A stretch of DNA of 64,000 nt, taken from assembly GCF_008014675.1 (NCBI RefSeq), contig NZ_VOXD01000006.1, positions 132,521 to 196,520 on the forward strand, read 5' to 3'. The position numbers and the translations under genes were made by a program. Each line of letters opens with the position of its first letter. Positions within the stretch are counted from its first letter, which is position 1. The notes beneath the pieces were generated by a model. That model was not told the origin of the DNA, ran no database searches, and was given only the letters and a program-made list of their open reading frames with translations. Shown here piece by piece: positions 1 to 8,565 of this stretch. Origin of the DNA: Neolewinella aurantiaca (GTDB taxonomy: Bacteria > Bacteroidota > Bacteroidia > Chitinophagales > Saprospiraceae).

Positions 1-174
1 CGCTGCTGTACGCCTTAAATGAGAGACGGTAACAGCCTGTTAGCCCGATACTTTGTTCCGTGTTCCGGTAAAATTTCTGGCGGAATTTCGGCTTATCGGA
101 TATTTTATTCTTTCGGCGGACTTCTTCTGATTTGTCCCGTTCCGGCCCGGGTAAAAAGAGGAACAAAACGAAAT

Positions 175-204
175 GCGCCCGCCTCCACAAGTGGAAGCGG
201 GCGC
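175..204 (-). terminator. recA transcription terminator hairpin
   Basis: A G+C-rich inverted repeat (arms GCGCCCGC and GCGGGCGC with further pairing inward) lies 80 nt past the recA stop codon. Read on the minus strand it is followed by ATTTCGTTTTG, a weak T-rich tract, so it fits a factor-independent terminator for recA. Upstream of position 175 to the window edge I see no convincing gene; a reading frame ending ...AAVRLK-stop at 20-22 (+) could be the tail of a gene that starts outside the window, but this is not supported further. Confidence 0.7.
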
Positions 205-284
205 TGATTTCAGTTCAGGGATCATCGTCGCTAAAACGATAAACAAGTAAAACTTCTTGGTGCATGAAGCACTAAGCCGAAGGC

Positions 285-1346
285 TTAAACTTCAACAGCG
301 TCTTTAGCATTATCTGCTTCAGCTGCCTCATCTTCCGTTCCCATCAGGTGGGCTTTGATGCGGGCTTCAATTTCCTGAGCTACTTCAGGGTTGTCCATCA
401 TGAAGGTTTTCGCAGCCTCACGCCCCTGGGCGATTTTAGCATCGCCGTAGCCGTACCATGCACCAGACTTGCTGATGATGTTAAGGTCTACGCCTATATC
501 GACGATTTCTCCTGTTTTGGAGATTCCTTCACCGTACATGATATCGAACTCAGCAATCCGGAAGGGAGCAGCCAGTTTGTTCTTTGCGATTTTGACCTTC
601 ACGTGGTTACCGATCACGTTGCCTTCTTTGTCCTTGATGGCTGCACCGGAGCGACGAATGTCGATCCGCATGGAAGCATAGAATTTGAGGGCATTACCAC
701 CCGTCGTTGTTTCGGGATTACCGAACATTACGCCGATTTTTTCGCGAAGCTGGTTGATGAAGATACAGCAGCATCCCGTTTTACCGATGGTACCGGTGAG
801 CTTACGCATTGCCTGACTCATGAGGCGTGCCTGAAGCCCCATTTTGGAGTCTCCCATTTCACCTTCTATTTCAGCGCGGGGTACGAGTGCCGCTACGGAA
901 TCGACAACAAGAATATCTACCGCGCCGGAGCGGATAAGATTCTCGGTGATTTCCAGCGCCTGCTCGCCGTTGTCCGGCTGGCTGATGAGGAGGTTGTCGG
1001 TATCTACTCCGAGTGCTTCTGCGTAGAAACGGTCGAAGGCGTGTTCTGCATCAACGATGGCGGCGATGCCGCCACGTTTCTGGCATTCAGCGATGGCGTG
1101 GATGGCCAGCGTTGTTTTACCGGATGATTCCGGTCCGTAGATTTCGATGATCCGGCCTTTGGGAAAGCCGCCGATGCCAACGGCCACATCAAGACCAAGC
1201 GACCCCGTAGGAATGGCCTCTACGTTAGCGGCCTGGGATTCGCCGAGGCGCATGATGGTACCTTTTCCGTAGGCTTTGTCGAGACGATCGATCGTCATCT
1301 GGAGCGCCTTGAGTTTAGCGGCGGTATCCTTGTTTTTATCTGCCAT
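285..1346 (-). CDS. recA: Recombinase RecA
   Basis: RecA is the ATP-dependent filament-forming recombinase that pairs single-stranded DNA with homologous duplex and induces the SOS response. The 353-residue protein has the full family length. Walker [10 protein letters not shown] lies at about residues 71-79, followed by VDAEHAF, the Walker B strand [10 protein letters not shown] and the L2-side segment [10 protein letters not shown] in the usual order. The C-terminus is acidic (EDEAAEAD), as in most RecA proteins. The start ATG at 1346 is preceded by a Bacteroidota-type promoter and the stop is followed by a hairpin, so the gene is probably transcribed alone. It is a housekeeping gene and nothing in it looks unusual. 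I saw no clear SOS operator upstream. Confidence 0.99.
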   Translation of the reverse strand: MADKNKDTAAKLKALQMTIDRLDKAYGKGTIMRLGESQAANVEAIPTGSLGLDVAVGIGGFPKGRIIEIYGPESSGKTTLAIHAIAECQKRGGIAAIVDAEHAFDRFYAEALGVDTDNLLISQPDNGEQALEITENLIRSGAVDILVVDSVAALVPRAEIEGEMGDSKMGLQARLMSQAMRKLTGTIGKTGCCCIFINQLREKIGVMFGNPETTTGGNALKFYASMRIDIRRSGAAIKDKEGNVIGNHVKVKIAKNKLAAPFRIAEFDIMYGEGISKTGEIVDIGVDLNIISKSGAWYGYGDAKIAQGREAAKTFMMDNPEVAQEIEARIKAHLMGTEDEAAEADNAKDAVEV

Positions 1347-1389
1347 GATAACTGCTGTTTAAAAGAACTTGTTTTGTTTTGCGATAACA

Positions 1390-1420
1390 CAAATATAAAC
1401 ACTTCAACAATACCACACAA
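1390..1420 (-). promoter_or_regulatory. recA promoter, TTG-N20-TATATTTG
   Basis: On the minus strand a TTG (1418-1420) is followed 20 nt later by TATATTTG (1390-1397), matching the Bacteroidota -33 TTG and -7 TAnnTTTG consensus with normal spacing. The recA ATG begins 43 nt downstream. The rest of the 387-nt gap up to dnaB (1347-1733) holds one copy of the 17-bp dispersed motif and no other gene that I can support. Confidence 0.75.
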
Positions 1421-1659
1421 CACTTTGCTTATTAAAAAGCGAAATTCTTTCACTTTTTGTCTATTTTATTCAAAATGTAAATTTATCGCGTACAAAATTT
1501 GTTTGAAATAAAACAATTGTTGGGACTTCCCCGTGGTTCACAGCTACTCCCCGGCCATCCTGAACGTTATACTGCTCAAACGGGACGCGGGAAAAACAAC
1601 AGGCTGCGGAAAAGTGTGTTTCCGGCAGGCGGTTCTGGTATTCCCGGAAACTTTTCTTT

Positions 1660-1676
1660 GCACCTGCGCCCGCGCC
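1660..1676 (+). repeat. Dispersed 17-bp motif, copy 1
   Basis: GCACCTGCGCCCGCGCC, between the dnaB stop and the recA promoter. The upstream flank CTTT is shared with several other copies. Confidence 0.8.
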
Positions 1677-1733
1677 ACCGCGATCAGGTAACCTTATTAA
1701 CGACAAAAGTAAAGTTGCTGCTTACAGCATTGG

Positions 1734-3272
1734 CTAGAAAGGAATGTCCTCGTCCGTATTGTTCATCTTAGACGGGATGGTCGTTGAGCCATATGGCTGA
1801 CCAGCCTGGATCGCAGTATCTGGCAGCAAGTCGAAGTCGGGGTCATCGAGGTCGCTGAAGCGGGCGAAGTCGCTTTCGAAGGCCAGGCGAATATCTTTGG
1901 CTTCACCGTGGCGGTTTTTACCAACGATGACCGTTGCGGTTCCGCGCAGGGAGTTACCCTGTTCGTCTTCCTCGATACCGTAGTATTCGGGGCGGTAGAG
2001 GAACATTACCATGTCGGCATCTTGTTCGATGGATCCGGACTCCCTCAAATCGGAGAGTTGCGGTCGCTTATCCCCACCACGTGTTTCTACGGCACGCGAG
2101 AGCTGAGAGAGCGCGATCACCGGCACCTCCAGTTCTTTGGCCAGGCCTTTGAGGGCGCGGCTGATACCGGAAACTTCCTGTTCCCGGTTCATCCCTTTGT
2201 TGGATTCTCCGGAACCGGACATCAGCTGGAGGTAATCGATGATGACCATCGAGATGTCTTTCTCGAGTTTGAGGCGGCGACACTTCGCACGTAGCTCAAA
2301 GACGTTGATACCGGCGGTATCGTCGATGTAGATCGGTGCTTCGCCGATGCGGTTCATGGCGTCTACGAGGCGGGTCCACTCGTCGTCGTCGAACTTACCG
2401 TTACGCATTTTCTGTCCGTTCACTTCGGCGTCCTGACTGAAGATACGACCGGCCAGCTGGGCGGCACTCATCTCCAGGCTGAACAGGGCGACACCGCGCC
2501 CGTACTCGACGGCCGCGGAGCGGGCGAGGCTGAGGACGAAACTCGTTTTACCCATGGCCGGGCGGGCGGCGATGATGATGAGGTCGGAAGGCTGAAGGCC
2601 GGAGGTAAGGCGATCGAGTTCCGTGAAGCCAGTCGGCACACCGGTAAGGCCGTCCTCTTTATCGCGCAGCATCGTGAGTTGCTCCAGCAGTTGGTTGGCA
2701 AGCGTACCCATATCGGCCACCTGCTTACCCATGTTTCGTTCGGTGATTTCGAAGACGTAATTACCGGCTTTGTCGAGCAGATCGAGTACATCGGTACCGT
2801 CTTCGTAAGCGTCTTTGATGATTTCCGTACTGGTACGGATGAGTTCGCGCTGGATGAATTTTTCGGTTACAATCCGGGCGTGGTACTCGATGTTGGCCGA
2901 GCTGGTCACCTTACTCGTCAGTTGGGCGAGGTAGGCGGCACCGCCGATGGTTTCCAGTTCCCCGGCTTTTTTGAGGTCTTCCATGACCATCAAAAGATCG
3001 ATCGGCTGGCTGCGCTCAAACAAGCGGCGCATGCTGCGGTAGATCGACTGATGCGCAGGCTTGTAGAAGGAATCCGCTTCCAGGATGTCGAGCACCTTGG
3101 TCATCGCTTCTTTTTCAATCAGGATGGCAGACAATACCGCCTCCTCCAGGTCGGGCGCCTGGGGCGGAAGTTTACTGTACTCGGGCAGGTTCGCTTCCTG
3201 GAGCCGGGCGCGGTTGCTCCAGGTACTGGAGGTTCCGTTTGCTCGCCGATCTTGTTGTTTGTCTTTAGCCAT
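1734..3272 (-). CDS. dnaB: Replicative DNA helicase DnaB
   Basis: DnaB is the hexameric 5'-3' helicase that opens the replication fork. The 512-residue protein has the N-terminal helical domain (about residues 38-145, starting PPQAPDLEEAVLSAIL), a linker, and the RecA-like C-terminal domain with Walker A ARPAMGKTS at about 237-245, Walker B VIIDYLQLM, and the arginine-finger region near GKNRHGEAKD. The tail after about residue 470 is short and low in complexity. No intein is present. The ATG at 3272 sits 10 nt after a TACATTTG element. The leader upstream carries three DnaA-box-like TGTGGAAA sequences, which could link its expression to DnaA, though that is inference. A DciA-like helicase loader is encoded in the same window. 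Confidence 0.98.
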   Translation of the reverse strand: MAKDKQQDRRANGTSSTWSNRARLQEANLPEYSKLPPQAPDLEEAVLSAILIEKEAMTKVLDILEADSFYKPAHQSIYRSMRRLFERSQPIDLLMVMEDLKKAGELETIGGAAYLAQLTSKVTSSANIEYHARIVTEKFIQRELIRTSTEIIKDAYEDGTDVLDLLDKAGNYVFEITERNMGKQVADMGTLANQLLEQLTMLRDKEDGLTGVPTGFTELDRLTSGLQPSDLIIIAARPAMGKTSFVLSLARSAAVEYGRGVALFSLEMSAAQLAGRIFSQDAEVNGQKMRNGKFDDDEWTRLVDAMNRIGEAPIYIDDTAGINVFELRAKCRRLKLEKDISMVIIDYLQLMSGSGESNKGMNREQEVSGISRALKGLAKELEVPVIALSQLSRAVETRGGDKRPQLSDLRESGSIEQDADMVMFLYRPEYYGIEEDEQGNSLRGTATVIVGKNRHGEAKDIRLAFESDFARFSDLDDPDFDLLPDTAIQAGQPYGSTTIPSKMNNTDEDIPF

Positions 3273-3282
3273 ACTTCAAACA

Positions 3283-3290
3283 CAAATGTA
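3283..3290 (-). promoter_or_regulatory. dnaB -7 promoter element TACATTTG
   Basis: TACATTTG on the minus strand matches TAnnTTTG and ends 10 nt before the dnaB ATG, so the transcript would have almost no leader. No clean TTG was found at the expected -33 distance. The rest of the 372-nt gap to lgt (3273-3644) contains two copies of the dispersed motif in opposite orientation and TGTGGAAA-type boxes at 3334-3342, 3357-3365 and 3400-3408. Confidence 0.6.
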
Positions 3291-3418
3291 CGAAAATGGG
3301 ATTTAGGGTCAGCTATCTTTTCTCCACGCGAAATGTGGAAAGGGGTTGGAAAACGGGGTGGAAAACCTCCTTTTTTGCGTGGAGTAAATTGTTAAGTGCT
3401 GTGGAAAATGTTATTCAG

Positions 3419-3435
3419 GGCGCAGACGCAGGTGC
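3419..3435 (-). repeat. Dispersed 17-bp motif, copy 2
   Basis: GCACCTGCGTCTGCGCC on the minus strand, in the lgt-dnaB gap. It faces copy 3 in inverted orientation, 146 nt away. Confidence 0.75.
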
Positions 3436-3581
3436 AGTGGAAGTTAGGAAAGCGCTCTCATTCGGGGAGTGCAGGAACTTCACCGCCGGGTGAGTTCATC
3501 GGGCAGGGTAGGAGAGCGATTACGAGGATGAAACAGCGAACTGAATTATTCGGGGTGGGGAAGTCCTCGAAAACGATCTGT

Positions 3582-3598
3582 GCACCCGCGTTCGCGCC
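3582..3598 (+). repeat. Dispersed 17-bp motif, copy 3 (variant)
   Basis: GCACCCGCGTTCGCGCC; differs from the main form at the sixth base (C for T). It lies 46 nt beyond the lgt stop. Confidence 0.6.
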
Positions 3599-3644
3599 TG
3601 CTGAACCTGACTTTCGCCCTAAGCAAAGGATTCCAGGTTTCCGT

Positions 3645-4445
3645 TTACGCAAGTTTCCGTTTCCGGTTGCTCATGGCAATCATCACCGCCCCGGCCAGTA
3701 CGCACGGTACGCTGAGCCATTGCCCGGTAGTGAGGGTAGTGCCAAATCCTCCCTGATCGCTCTTGAAGTACTCCCAGATGAAGCGGAAGCCGAAGATGAG
3801 TACGAACCACAGGCCGGTCAGGAAGCCCGGTTTTTCACCAGCATCTTTTTTCCAGTACAGCCAGAACAGGATACCGAAAGTAAAAAGGTAGCTGAGCGAT
3901 TCGTAGATCTGCACCGGATGCCGCGGCACGTCGGCCAGGCTTTCACGGGCGGCATTCACAAATTTGAACGCCCACGGTTTATCGCTCGGCAAGCCCACGA
4001 TCTCAGAATTCATCAAGTTGCCGAAACGGATCATCGCTCCTACCAGCGCGATTGGCGCAGCAACTTTATCTGAAGTCCAGAAAAAAGATTTTTTACTTAC
4101 GAAGTAACTGAACAGAGCAATCGCGGTAACCACCCCGACAACGCCACCGTGCGACGCCAGGCCGCCTTCCCATATTTTGGGGATTTCGGACAAGTGCTGA
4201 CTGTAGTAATCCCATTGGTAAAAAACCACGTGCCCGAAGCGTGCGCCGAGTACCGTACCACCGATGAGAAAGTAAAACAGGTAATCCAGCCATTCCTCCG
4301 GAGCTCCTTCCCGGATAAACATTTTACGAACCAATTGGAAGCCGATCATAAATCCGGCGGCAAACATCAGGCCGTACCAACGGAGAGCGAAGCCGCCGAT
4401 ATTGAAAATTTCGGGGGATGCATCCCAGGTAATATAAGCGAGCAT
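3645..4445 (-). CDS. lgt: Prolipoprotein diacylglyceryl transferase Lgt
   Basis: Lgt moves diacylglycerol from phosphatidylglycerol to the lipobox cysteine of prolipoproteins, the first step of lipoprotein maturation in the inner membrane. The 266-residue protein has about seven hydrophobic segments. The family signature appears as RFGNLMNSEIVG (around residue 140), matching the Lgt consensus R-x-GN-x-x-N-x-E-x-x-G, and the essential HGG motif is present as SHGGVVGV just before. Several predicted lipoproteins in this window are potential substrates. The ATG at 4445 follows directly after a repeat array, which leaves almost no room for a conventional promoter, so its transcript may start within or beyond the array. 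Confident call. Confidence 0.97.
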   Translation of the reverse strand: MLAYITWDASPEIFNIGGFALRWYGLMFAAGFMIGFQLVRKMFIREGAPEEWLDYLFYFLIGGTVLGARFGHVVFYQWDYYSQHLSEIPKIWEGGLASHGGVVGVVTAIALFSYFVSKKSFFWTSDKVAAPIALVGAMIRFGNLMNSEIVGLPSDKPWAFKFVNAARESLADVPRHPVQIYESLSYLFTFGILFWLYWKKDAGEKPGFLTGLWFVLIFGFRFIWEYFKSDQGGFGTTLTTGQWLSVPCVLAGAVMIAMSNRKRKLA

Positions 4446-4446
4446 G

Positions 4447-4612
4447 ATTAGGAATTAGAAGCTAGGAATTAGGGAGCTAGAAGCTAGGAATTAGGAACTA
4501 GGGAACTAGAAGCTAGGAATTAGAAGCTAGGAATTAGAAACTAGGGAACTAGAAGCTAGGAACTAGAAGACTGGCCTTAATGAATGACGGGCTGGTTCCT
4601 AATTTCTAGTTC
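4447..4612. repeat. Short-unit repeat array with inverted partner arm (family A)
   Basis: From 4447 to about 4567 the sequence is built from degenerate repeats of GAATTAGAAGCTAG and GGAACTAG. After a core of about 28 nt (4568-4595) an inverted arm TTCCTAATTTCTAGTTC (4596-4612) follows, so the element can fold back on itself. It fills the entire space between the start of lgt and the stop of lysS. Two other elements in the window share this architecture with unrelated units (36291-36370 and 57386-57522). Confidence 0.85.
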
Positions 4613-6136
4613 TTAAACCTCCGGCTTCATTTGCGGGAAGAACAGTACTTCCTGTATAGATTTCTGCCCGGTAACGAGCATCACGAGACGATCAATACCG
4701 AAGCCGATACCCGCCGTTGGCGGCATACCGTACTCGAGGGCACGGAGGAAATCTTCGTCGATAGGCATCGCTTCGTCATCACCACGGTCGGCGAGTTTCA
4801 CCTGATCTTCGAAGCGTTCGCGCTGGTCGATCGGGTCGTTGAGCTCAGAGTAGGAGTTTCCGATCTCTTTGCCGTTCACGAAAAGCTCAAAACGCTCCAC
4901 GAGACCTGGTTTGCTACGGTGCTTCTTGGTGAGAGGAGACATCTCGACGGGGTAGTCGGTAATGAAAGTCGGTTGAATGAGGTTTGCTTCCACGTGCTCG
5001 CCGAAGATCTCGTCGATGATTTTACCACGGCCCATTGTTTCGTCGAGTTCGACGTGCAGGCGCTTCGCGATGGCGCGCAGTTCGTCCTCGTCGGCACCGC
5101 TGATATCTTCGCCGGTGTATTCTTTGATCGAATCTGCCATGGTCAGGCGGCGGTAAGGCCCTGCGAAATCGATTTCGTGGCCATCGGCCATCACCTTGGC
5201 GTTGTCACCTCCGTTAACTTCCTTGATGATGTACTCCAACATCTTTTCGGTGGTGTCCATCATCCAGTTGTAGTCTTTGTAAGCTACGTAGAACTCGATG
5301 GCGGTGAACTCGGGGTTGTGGGTCCGGTCCATCCCTTCGTTGCGGAAGTTCTTGCTGAATTCGTAGACGGCATCGAAACCACCAACGATGAGGCGCTTGA
5401 GATAAAGTTCGTTAGCAATACGCAGGTACATCGGGATGTCGAGCGTATTGTGGTGGGTAGCAAAAGGGCGGGCCGCCGCGCCACCGTGGATGGCCTGCAG
5501 AACGGGGGTTTCTACTTCGATCATCCCCATACCGTCGAGGAAAGAGCGGATAGCGGTAACCAGTTTGGTCCGCTTCAGGAAAACCTCTTTTACTTCGGGG
5601 TTAACCACGAGGTCGACGTAACGCTGGCGGTAGCGCAGTTCCGGATTATCGAACTTATCGTATACATTGCCCTCGTCGTCCGTTTTAGGTGTAGGCAGCG
5701 GACGCAGACTTTTGCCGAGGAAGGTAAACTCCTTGACGTGGATGCTCGTCTCGCCGGTCCGGGTCTTAAATACGTGACCGGTGACGCCGATAAAGTCGCC
5801 CAGATCTAGCAGCTTCTTGAACAGCGTATTGTAGAGCGCCTTGTCTTCGCCGGGGGCGATGTCGTCGCGGCTGACGTAGACCTGAATGCGGCCGGAGCTG
5901 TCCTGAATGCTGGCAAATGATGCCTTACCCATAACGCGGCGGGCCATCAGGCGGCCGGCAACGGTAACCTCTTTGAAGTTGGTCGACATATTTTCCTCGT
6001 CAAACTCCGCCTTCTCGTTGATCTCTTTGGCGAGGTGGGTAACGGGAAAAGTGGCTGCGGGGAAGGGCTCGATGCCCATTTCGCGGATTTTAGTCAGGTT
6101 GTCTCTGCGGACGAGTTCTTGTTCGCTGCGTTCCAT
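4613..6136 (-). CDS. lysS: Lysyl-tRNA synthetase, class II
   Basis: LysS charges tRNA-Lys with lysine. The 507-residue protein has the N-terminal OB-fold anticodon-binding domain (about residues 55-155, with [17 protein letters not shown]) and the class II catalytic domain. Motif 2 is seen as [14 protein letters not shown], and motif 3 as [12 protein letters not shown] near the C-terminus. The length is normal for bacterial LysS. The ATG at 6136 lies 18 nt after a TACCTTCG promoter element. The stop codon directly abuts the repeat array between lysS and lgt, so read-through into lgt is possible but would have to pass that fold-back structure. Confidence 0.99.
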   Translation of the reverse strand: MERSEQELVRRDNLTKIREMGIEPFPAATFPVTHLAKEINEKAEFDEENMSTNFKEVTVAGRLMARRVMGKASFASIQDSSGRIQVYVSRDDIAPGEDKALYNTLFKKLLDLGDFIGVTGHVFKTRTGETSIHVKEFTFLGKSLRPLPTPKTDDEGNVYDKFDNPELRYRQRYVDLVVNPEVKEVFLKRTKLVTAIRSFLDGMGMIEVETPVLQAIHGGAAARPFATHHNTLDIPMYLRIANELYLKRLIVGGFDAVYEFSKNFRNEGMDRTHNPEFTAIEFYVAYKDYNWMMDTTEKMLEYIIKEVNGGDNAKVMADGHEIDFAGPYRRLTMADSIKEYTGEDISGADEDELRAIAKRLHVELDETMGRGKIIDEIFGEHVEANLIQPTFITDYPVEMSPLTKKHRSKPGLVERFELFVNGKEIGNSYSELNDPIDQRERFEDQVKLADRGDDEAMPIDEDFLRALEYGMPPTAGIGFGIDRLVMLVTGQKSIQEVLFFPQMKPEV

Positions 6137-6154
6137 TTCTTGATTTTTCAGGGG

Positions 6155-6184
6155 CGAAGGTAAGTCAAACAGTTCCTAAGTCAA
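6155..6184 (-). promoter_or_regulatory. lysS promoter, TTG-N19-TACCTTCG
   Basis: Minus-strand TTG (6182-6184) and TACCTTCG (6155-6162) with a 19-nt spacer. The -7 element differs by one base from TAnnTTTG. The lysS ATG lies 18 nt downstream. Confidence 0.65.
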
Positions 6185-6315
6185 ATTGTCAGACGGTCTT
6201 GCGCGTAGTATCAGGCACTAAAGCCTGACGACTTAACTCAAAACTGATTCACAGGGTTGAACACTTCAGTCGTAACTGGTTCACGATTTCCAGCTTAAAT
6301 AGCTCGCTGAACTCC

Positions 6316-6780
6316 TTAGTCTGCCTGGCCAAAAGTGAAAAGAATCTCCATTTCATCGGCTGCGACCAGAGCGTAGAGCGAGTCGGCCCTGCGGTCGTAG
6401 CTGATTACTTTCGGAAAGTCGTGCTCCGGGTTCAGGCTGGTGAATCCGGAATCCGACACTTTATCCAGTTTGAAGGGGATTTTTTCTCCTTCTCCCGATA
6501 CCTCCAGTGTCCAGCCACTTCCTCTTTTGTAGAGTCGCATAGACTCCTGCCACACGGTATCCTGTTTTTCTGTAGTATACGCAAAGCCGGAATACAGGAT
6601 ATTGGTGCTTCTTTTCCAGCGCTCGAAAGTCTGGCGGCCGGGTTCATCGTTGCTGCGTTTCCAGTGTCCGATCAGCCAATCAAAATCATTAGCCTCAACT
6701 TCCATCTCCGTGCCGGAATTTTCCGGTGATCCGCATGCTACAAAAATGAAGAGCGAAGTGATCATCAATAGTCTTTTCAT
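6316..6780 (-). CDS. Predicted lipoprotein, DUF6265-like
   Basis: The protein begins MKRLLMITSLFIFVACGS, a lipoprotein signal with lipobox FVAC, so the mature form would be lipid-anchored. I chose the ATG at 6780 because the 13 residues encoded upstream of it would push the signal peptide inward. The mature part is about 135 residues, with NDFDWLIGHWKRSND near its start, a WxxGxW pattern typical of the DUF6265 and lipocalin-like families, and LNPEHDFPKVISYDR later. Such proteins are expected to form a small beta-barrel; no ligand or enzymatic role is known to me. It stands alone between lysS and a TetR gene. The family assignment is from memory of the pattern. Confidence 0.75.
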   Translation of the reverse strand: MKRLLMITSLFIFVACGSPENSGTEMEVEANDFDWLIGHWKRSNDEPGRQTFERWKRSTNILYSGFAYTTEKQDTVWQESMRLYKRGSGWTLEVSGEGEKIPFKLDKVSDSGFTSLNPEHDFPKVISYDRRADSLYALVAADEMEILFTFGQAD

Positions 6781-6972
6781 ACCCGAAACCAATAGTTTTA
6801 TTCGCAAGGTGCGTTTCATCGTTCTTACGGTATTTACCGGGGAAAGTTCGGTTATTCCCCGATAGCTTCCTGATTCTTAATATTTTCAAGATTCATTCTG
6901 GTGTGATTTACGGAAAACTGAGCCATCTACCTGGATTCCTGAGAGCACAACCTAATTGGCCGCCGGACTTTT

Positions 6973-6980
6973 TACCTTTG
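6973..6980 (+). promoter_or_regulatory. TetR-gene -7 promoter element TACCTTTG
   Basis: A perfect TAnnTTTG match ends only 4 nt before the GTG start at 6985, so the mRNA is probably leaderless or nearly so. Confidence 0.65.
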
Positions 6981-6984
6981 TGCC

Positions 6985-7533
6985 GTGAAAAGAAAGAATA
7001 TTCTCGATGCAGCGGTAAAATTATTGGCAACGAACGGTTTGCACGCAACCCCCATGTCCGCCATCGCCAAAGCCGCCGGAACCGGAATGGGAACGATCTA
7101 CAATTATTTCGGTACCAAAGAAATTCTGATCAACGCCATCTACGTCGACATCAAGCAACAGCAGGAAAGCCTGATTCCCGGTTTCAATCCTGAAGAAAGC
7201 GTGAAAGAACAATTCGAACGCTATTACCTGACGGTAACCAATTTCTACCTCGAACATCCGGGATACTACCGCGTCATGGACCAACTCCGTGGGTCCCCCA
7301 TTATTACTGCAGAGAGCAAACTTCTCGGCGAGAAAGGCATCCAGCCCGTAATCGCCCTGCTACAGCAAGGCCAGCAGGAAGGCCTGATAAAAGATTTCAG
7401 TATGGACGAACTGCTTCAGTTCATTTCCGGCACCATTCTCGCGCACCTCGGTTGGCAACTGAATTCTCCCGGCCGCAATCCGTCCTCTCTCAGTAATCAA
7501 CTGAAGATGGTCTGGGATGCCGTAAAAAAATAA
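6985..7533 (+). CDS. TetR/AcrR family transcriptional regulator
   Basis: A 182-residue TetR-type repressor. The N-terminal helix-turn-helix is clear: ILDAAVKLLATNGLHATPMSAIAKAAGTGMGTIYNYFGTKEIL in total, with the recognition helix near GMGTIYNYFGTKE (about residues 32-45). The C-terminal part would bind an unknown ligand and form the dimer. The start is GTG at 6985, chosen because the HTH begins at the usual distance and a promoter element ends just upstream. The next gene, 62 nt downstream and on the same strand, encodes a short-chain dehydrogenase whose leader holds a GAACGTTC palindrome, a likely operator. Regulation of that gene and self-regulation are inference from this arrangement. Confidence 0.9.
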   Translation: MKRKNILDAAVKLLATNGLHATPMSAIAKAAGTGMGTIYNYFGTKEILINAIYVDIKQQQESLIPGFNPEESVKEQFERYYLTVTNFYLEHPGYYRVMDQLRGSPIITAESKLLGEKGIQPVIALLQQGQQEGLIKDFSMDELLQFISGTILAHLGWQLNSPGRNPSSLSNQLKMVWDAVKK

Positions 7534-7545
7534 TGGCATTTTTTT
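7517..7545 (+). terminator. Weak hairpin with T-tract after the TetR gene
   Basis: ATGCC/GGCAT arms (7517-7521 and 7535-7539) followed by a run of T. The stem is only 5 bp and overlaps the end of the gene, so it may attenuate rather than stop transcription into the SDR gene. Confidence 0.3.
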
Positions 7546-7563
7546 CGAACCATTAATTGGAAT

Positions 7564-7571
7564 GAACGTTC
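7564..7571. promoter_or_regulatory. Candidate TetR operator GAACGTTC
   Basis: The perfect 8-bp palindrome GAACGTTC, within AATGAACGTTCGCT, lies 25 nt before the SDR start and 31 nt after the TetR stop. TetR-family operators are commonly of this kind. No second copy was seen upstream of the TetR gene itself. Confidence 0.5.
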
Positions 7572-7595
7572 GCTCTATAAATAAAAACTCATTTT

Positions 7596-8405
7596 ATGTC
7601 AACGATTTTCATGACTGGGACCTCTACCGGTTTAGGCAAAGCAGCGGCGCTGCTTTTTGCAGAAAGAGGATGGAACGTAATTGCAACCATGCGCAACACA
7701 GCGAAGGGTAGTGACCTCGAGAAGCACCCTAAAATCAGTCTGATGGCGCTCGACGTTACGGACAACGCCCAAATACAGGAGGTAGCCGCCGCAGCCACGG
7801 CCAAACACGACATCGACGTAGTGTTCAATAACGCCGGCTACGGTCTGGCCGGGCCTTTCGAGGGATCTACCGACGAGCAGATGCTTCAGAACATCAATAC
7901 CAATCTGATTGGTGTGATGCGGGTGACCAAAGCTTTTTTGCCTCATTTCCGCGCCCGGAAAGCCGGTCTTTTCATTACCACTACCTCCATCGGAGGTAGT
8001 ATTGCTCTTCCGTTTAACTCCGTGTACCACGCCGCCAAATTTGGGGTAGAAGGCTGGAGCGAAAGTATGGATCTTGAGCTCAGAAAACTGGGTATAGGAA
8101 TCAAAACCGTTGCTCCGGGTGGAATAAAGACTGATTTTGCCAGCCGTTCGCTCGACGTCAGCAATCACGAAGCTTACCAGGAGTATTTCGAGAAAGTTGA
8201 GAAAAAATTCCTCGATCCGGAACGCGCAAAAGGCTATTCATCGCCCGAAGCCATCGCTGAGGTCGTGTACGAAGCTGCAACCGACGGGAAAGACCAACTG
8301 CGCTACCTCGCGGGAGAAGACGCTAAAGGTTTTTACAAAATGCGCCAGGAAATGGGGTACTCGAAATTCAGAGACACCATCGATCAGATGTTCTTCGGAG
8401 ACTAG
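7596..8405 (+). CDS. Short-chain dehydrogenase/reductase (SDR)
   Basis: A 269-residue NAD(P)-dependent oxidoreductase of the classical SDR type. The nucleotide-binding motif TGTSTGLGKA lies at about residues 7-16, NNAGYGL marks the central strand, the catalytic Ser is in TTTSIGGS, and the catalytic Tyr/Lys pair is in SVYHAAKFG. The Arg in ATMRNTA after the second strand suggests NADPH preference. The substrate cannot be read from sequence. The gene follows a TetR regulator and its leader contains a candidate operator, so it is probably a stress- or xenobiotic-induced reductase, as is common for TetR-SDR pairs. A strong hairpin follows the stop. Confidence 0.92.
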   Translation: MSTIFMTGTSTGLGKAAALLFAERGWNVIATMRNTAKGSDLEKHPKISLMALDVTDNAQIQEVAAAATAKHDIDVVFNNAGYGLAGPFEGSTDEQMLQNINTNLIGVMRVTKAFLPHFRARKAGLFITTTSIGGSIALPFNSVYHAAKFGVEGWSESMDLELRKLGIGIKTVAPGGIKTDFASRSLDVSNHEAYQEYFEKVEKKFLDPERAKGYSSPEAIAEVVYEAATDGKDQLRYLAGEDAKGFYKMRQEMGYSKFRDTIDQMFFGD

Positions 8406-8433
8406 CGGTCTGCGTTCAGGCGATCAGAACCAT

Positions 8434-8474
8434 GTAAGCGCCCATCAGACCTTTGCTGTCTGGTGGGCGCTTAC
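8434..8474 (+). terminator. Strong hairpin after the SDR gene
   Basis: A 17-bp stem (8434-8450 with 8458-8474, one wobble pair) and a 7-nt loop lie 29 nt after the stop codon. There is no T-tract, so it may act mainly as an mRNA 3' end. Its right arm runs into copy 4 of the dispersed motif. Confidence 0.6.
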
Positions 8475-8482
8475 GCAGGTAC
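8466..8482 (-). repeat. Dispersed 17-bp motif, copy 4 (variant)
   Basis: GTACCTGCGTAAGCGCC on the minus strand. It overlaps the right arm of the preceding hairpin, so part of the match may be coincidence. Confidence 0.45.
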
Positions 8483-8565
8483 AGGGTAGGGTTTGAGGAG
8501 CAAATCCGGTTTTTACACTTTTCTTTGCGGTCAGTCCTTCAAGAAAAGAATATGCCCTGGCCACC

